Source: Sulfuritalea sp. (GTDB lineage: Bacteria > Pseudomonadota > Gammaproteobacteria > Burkholderiales > Rhodocyclaceae). Taken from it: a DNA stretch of 64,000 bases. Made by a program: the position numbers and the translations under genes. Below, piece after piece: positions 61,377-64,000 of the stretch. Below the pieces are notes generated by a model. That model was not told the DNA's origin. It did not search any database and saw nothing but the letters and a program-made list of their open reading frames with translations. Where the stretch lies: NCBI GenBank assembly GCA_023229545.1, contig JALNZB010000019.1, positions 5,073 through 69,072 on the forward strand, written 5' to 3'. Position 1 is the first letter of the stretch, and the number at the start of each line of letters is the position of its first letter.

Positions 61377-64000
61377 ATGAATCGTGGTAGGCAATCTTTT
61401 CCGCTGATCAGTCGGTGGAAATCATTCCTGCTCGACAGGCATCCGGCGTCGCACACCGTCGGCGAAGTCGCCGAAAAACGTCCGTTCTGGCAAATTCCCT
61501 TGCTGGCGCTGATTTGTTTCGCGCTGATTGTCGCCAGTACTGGATCGGCCATCTATCTTTCCGCCAGGGATGCGGCGACACGAGCCACCCAGAACAACCT
61601 GGAAGCCATCGCCAGACTCAAGGTGGGCCAAATTGAACACTGGTTGGACCGGCATCGTAATGACGCGCTGTTGGCCATCGATACGCCCTTGTTCGCCGCC
61701 GAACTTCAACGCTGGCTGAAGGGCGGCATGCGCGATCATCGGGGTCGTGAGCGACTGCTCGATCATCTGCGGAAAGTGTCCATGGCCGGGCATTATCGGA
61801 ATGTCGGCATACGCTCTGCGGCGGATGGTGCGCTGCTGCTGAGCAGCGGCGGCATGGTGGATGCCGCAAGGGATCGGTCGGGTGCCGTGGTTGCCGCCAG
61901 GGACATGAGACCTGTCATCGACGATCTGCATTTCGGTGCGGCAGACTCCGCAGACATCGGCATCGACTTCTATTTCCCGATCCAGCTGGCCGGGATGTCG
62001 CAGGCGCTGGCCGTGGTCGACATCGAGGACAGTCCGACCGAATTTCTGTTTCCGCTCTTGGGCCGCTGGCCGGGATCGAGCGCCTCCGCCGAGACACTTA
62101 TATTCAGGACCGACGGGGCGGATATTGTGTATTTGAACAAGCCGCGCCATCGAGCCGACGCTGCGCTGCGCTTCCGCCTTCCCGTATCGACCCCGGAGCT
62201 TCTCGCGGCGCAGGCGGCGCGCGGACAAACGGGGCCGCTGGTCGGAGTCGATTATCGGGATGTGGCGTCGCTCGGCTATGCGCTGCCGGTGGCAGGCACA
62301 AGCTGGCTCATGATGGCCAAGATCGATGCGGTCGAAGCCTATGCGACTTTGAATATGGAGGCTCTCCTCACTACCGTGGTTGCGGCCATCCTGCTGTGCC
62401 TGGCGGCGTGGTGGATATTCGAACACAGCCGCCATGCCGAAGCCCGCCATAGCCGTCATCTGGAACGGAAATTGATGGACAGGCGCATCGACTTCCTGTC
62501 CAGATATGCGAACGACACGATGATTCTGGCCGATACGAATGGCGTAATCATCGAAGCCAATGATCGATCTTTGATTACCTACGGCTATACGCACGAAGAA
62601 ATGGTCGGCATGAATGTCATCGAACTAAGTGCGCCGCATCTGCGCGAAGACGTGCCGTTGATATTGGAAATGATAACGAACGAATGTCGGACGATTGAGA
62701 CAGAGAGCCTTCGCAAGGATGGCCATGTCTTTCCGGTGGAACTCAGTCTGCGCAGGATCGAGATCGACGGCACGCACTACTTCCAGGGAGTTGTTCGCGA
62801 CATTACGGAGCGCAGGGACGCAGCCGCGCGCATACAAAAGCTTTCTCGCCTTAAAACCGCGATCTCCGAAACCAATCGGGCAATCATCCATAGCCGTTCG
62901 CCTGCGGAGGTATATCGGGCCGTCTGCCGGGCTTGTGCCGGGCACGGGGGGTTCAGGCTCGCCTGGGTCGGTTTTGCCAATACCGCTGCGCAACGCATCG
63001 CCCCCGTTGAAGTCGCCGGTGTTGCCTCCGACTATATCGACGGTATCATGATCAGCACCCGTGCCGATGTCCCGGAGGGGCAGGGGCCCAGCGCCATCGC
63101 CTACCGTGAGCGGCGCATGGTCATATGCAACGACTTTTTCGCCGATCCGGCCACCGCCCCGTGGCGCGCTCGCGCGGCGACTTATGGCCTGTCCTCGTCC
63201 ATCGCACTGCCCTTGCTGCGCGGCGGCAGGCCGTATGGCACGCTGTCGGTTTATGGGTCCGAGAGGAACTTCTTCGACAGCGAGTCGGTGGGTTTGCTCG
63301 AAGCGATGGCGGAAAATATTTCGTTCGCTATCGACCAGTTCGATCTGGATGTGCAACGCCGGCGGGCAGAGCATGCGTTGCGGCAAAGCGAGGAGAAGTT
63401 CAGGACGCTGGTGGAAAATCTGCCGCAAAACATTTTCGTCAAGGATTCCGACTCGAACTACGTTTCATGCAATCTGGCTTATGCACGGGCTCTCGGGATC
63501 ACTCCGGATCAGATTTCCGGCATGACGGACTATGACTTTTATCCGGCAGAGTTGGCCGAGCACTACCGGAGTGATGACCGGCGTGTCATGAAGCTGGGCA
63601 AGGTCGAAGACATTCAGGAAGAATTTGTCGAGCAGGGGCAACAGAAATTCGTTCATACCATCAAGGCGCCATTCAGGAACGAACAGGGCCAAATTGTGGG
63701 CGTGCTGGGCGTGTTCTGGGATATCACCGAGCGCAAGAAACTGGAACACGAGCAGTCAAGGCAGGCAAGGCGCTTGGAGGAATTGTCGCATCGCCTGGTC
63801 GCGGTGCAGGAAGAAGAGCGACAGCGACTTGCCGGGGAATTGCATGATCGGGCCAGCCCCAATCTGGCGGCGATCAAGATCACGCTCGGCACTCTGGCCG
63901 GGGCGCTGCCGCAGCAGGCGCTGGCCGCCGCCGAGGCGAGCCTGGAGGATGCCCGGGCGCTGCTGGACGACACTACGGCGAGCATCCGTGAGATATGCAC
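61377..64000 (+). CDS. Membrane sensor histidine kinase, NarL-type (3' end outside window)
   Basis: At least 874 residues are encoded before the window ends. TM1 (about 41-64, PLLALICFALIVASTGSAIY) and TM2 (about 330-350) flank a periplasmic region of about 265 residues that looks like a double Cache domain. Then come PAS (FLSRYANDTMILADTNGVII), GAF (about 500-660, FADPATAPWRARAATYGL), a second PAS (TLVENLPQNIFVKDSDSN) and the start of a HisKA_3 dimerisation domain with the phospho-acceptor histidine in EEERQRLAGELHDRASPNL. GGAGG lies nine bases before the ATG. The HATPase domain must lie beyond the edge. Confidence 0.9.
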   Translation, partial: MNRGRQSFPLISRWKSFLLDRHPASHTVGEVAEKRPFWQIPLLALICFALIVASTGSAIYLSARDAATRATQNNLEAIARLKVGQIEHWLDRHRNDALLAIDTPLFAAELQRWLKGGMRDHRGRERLLDHLRKVSMAGHYRNVGIRSAADGALLLSSGGMVDAARDRSGAVVAARDMRPVIDDLHFGAADSADIGIDFYFPIQLAGMSQALAVVDIEDSPTEFLFPLLGRWPGSSASAETLIFRTDGADIVYLNKPRHRADAALRFRLPVSTPELLAAQAARGQTGPLVGVDYRDVASLGYALPVAGTSWLMMAKIDAVEAYATLNMEALLTTVVAAILLCLAAWWIFEHSRHAEARHSRHLERKLMDRRIDFLSRYANDTMILADTNGVIIEANDRSLITYGYTHEEMVGMNVIELSAPHLREDVPLILEMITNECRTIETESLRKDGHVFPVELSLRRIEIDGTHYFQGVVRDITERRDAAARIQKLSRLKTAISETNRAIIHSRSPAEVYRAVCRACAGHGGFRLAWVGFANTAAQRIAPVEVAGVASDYIDGIMISTRADVPEGQGPSAIAYRERRMVICNDFFADPATAPWRARAATYGLSSSIALPLLRGGRPYGTLSVYGSERNFFDSESVGLLEAMAENISFAIDQFDLDVQRRRAEHALRQSEEKFRTLVENLPQNIFVKDSDSNYVSCNLAYARALGITPDQISGMTDYDFYPAELAEHYRSDDRRVMKLGKVEDIQEEFVEQGQQKFVHTIKAPFRNEQGQIVGVLGVFWDITERKKLEHEQSRQARRLEELSHRLVAVQEEERQRLAGELHDRASPNLAAIKITLGTLAGALPQQALAAAEASLEDARALLDDTTASIREIC

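Noticed and set aside
1..64000. tRNA, rRNA, integrase or IS transposase genes
   Set aside because: No cloverleaf-like segment, rRNA core or transposase motif was recognised in any frame.

Overview
The window is a GC-rich (about 60-65% by eye), densely coded bacterial chromosome segment. The gene families and the smc-zipA-ligA order point to a betaproteobacterium, most likely of the Rhodocyclales type. That placement is inference from gene content; no rRNA, tRNA or other phylogenetic marker RNA is visible. Most genes are housekeeping, transport or signal transduction. There are no recognisable transposases, phage genes or CRISPR arrays.

Layout. 1-5.6 kb: the end of a molybdopterin synthase operon (moaD, moaE), an orphan CZB zinc-binding protein, a phasin, an aryl-CoA (2-aminobenzoate-type) ligase, and ubiX followed by a TrpB2-type tryptophan synthase beta chain. 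5.7-8.6 kb: a chemoreceptor with a periplasmic c-type haem motif, then dsbA-dsbB. 8.7-14.0 kb: a three-gene accessory block (small exported protein, a 1216-aa exported TPR-CHAT protease-like protein, a polytopic membrane protein) bounded by two nearly identical 64-bp direct repeats. 14.1-22.2 kb: succinate-semialdehyde dehydrogenase, a LysE exporter, and an HD-GYP response regulator next to a 1602-aa hybrid kinase with receiver and HPt domains (RpfG/RpfC-like). 22.2-31.8 kb: queF, smc-zipA-ligA, galU-hpt and a histone-like HU; a 0.2-kb MITE-like hairpin element sits in the 3' end of ligA. 31.8-39.3 kb: a DUF1015 gene with aroG, a diguanylate cyclase and mfd.

39.5-51.1 kb is a potassium region. 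On the minus strand lie a 31-aa leader ORF, kdpF, kdpA, kdpB, kdpC, a Rap1a-like small exported protein, a 41-aa membrane protein, corA, kdpD and kdpE, most of them overlapping or a few bases apart. A second K+ transporter gene, kup, diverges from it. A candidate KdpE-type direct-repeat site lies between them.

51.2-64 kb is a chemosensory region on the minus strand: short MCP, cheY, cheR, cheW, a STAS protein, cheA and an Aer-like MCP with three PAS domains. No cheB is present in the window. The CheA linker carries two 24-residue motifs resembling the c-di-GMP-binding MshEN domain. A divergent NarL-type sensor kinase gene runs off the right edge.

Themes: cyclic-di-GMP signalling (HD-GYP protein, GGDEF protein with an I-site, possible MshEN in CheA), redox or oxygen sensing by chemoreceptors, and K+/Mg2+ homeostasis. 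The strongest candidates for new biology are the repeat-bounded TPR-CHAT block, the MITE that rewrote the end of ligA, the enlarged kdp operon with its small ORFs, and the MshEN-like CheA.
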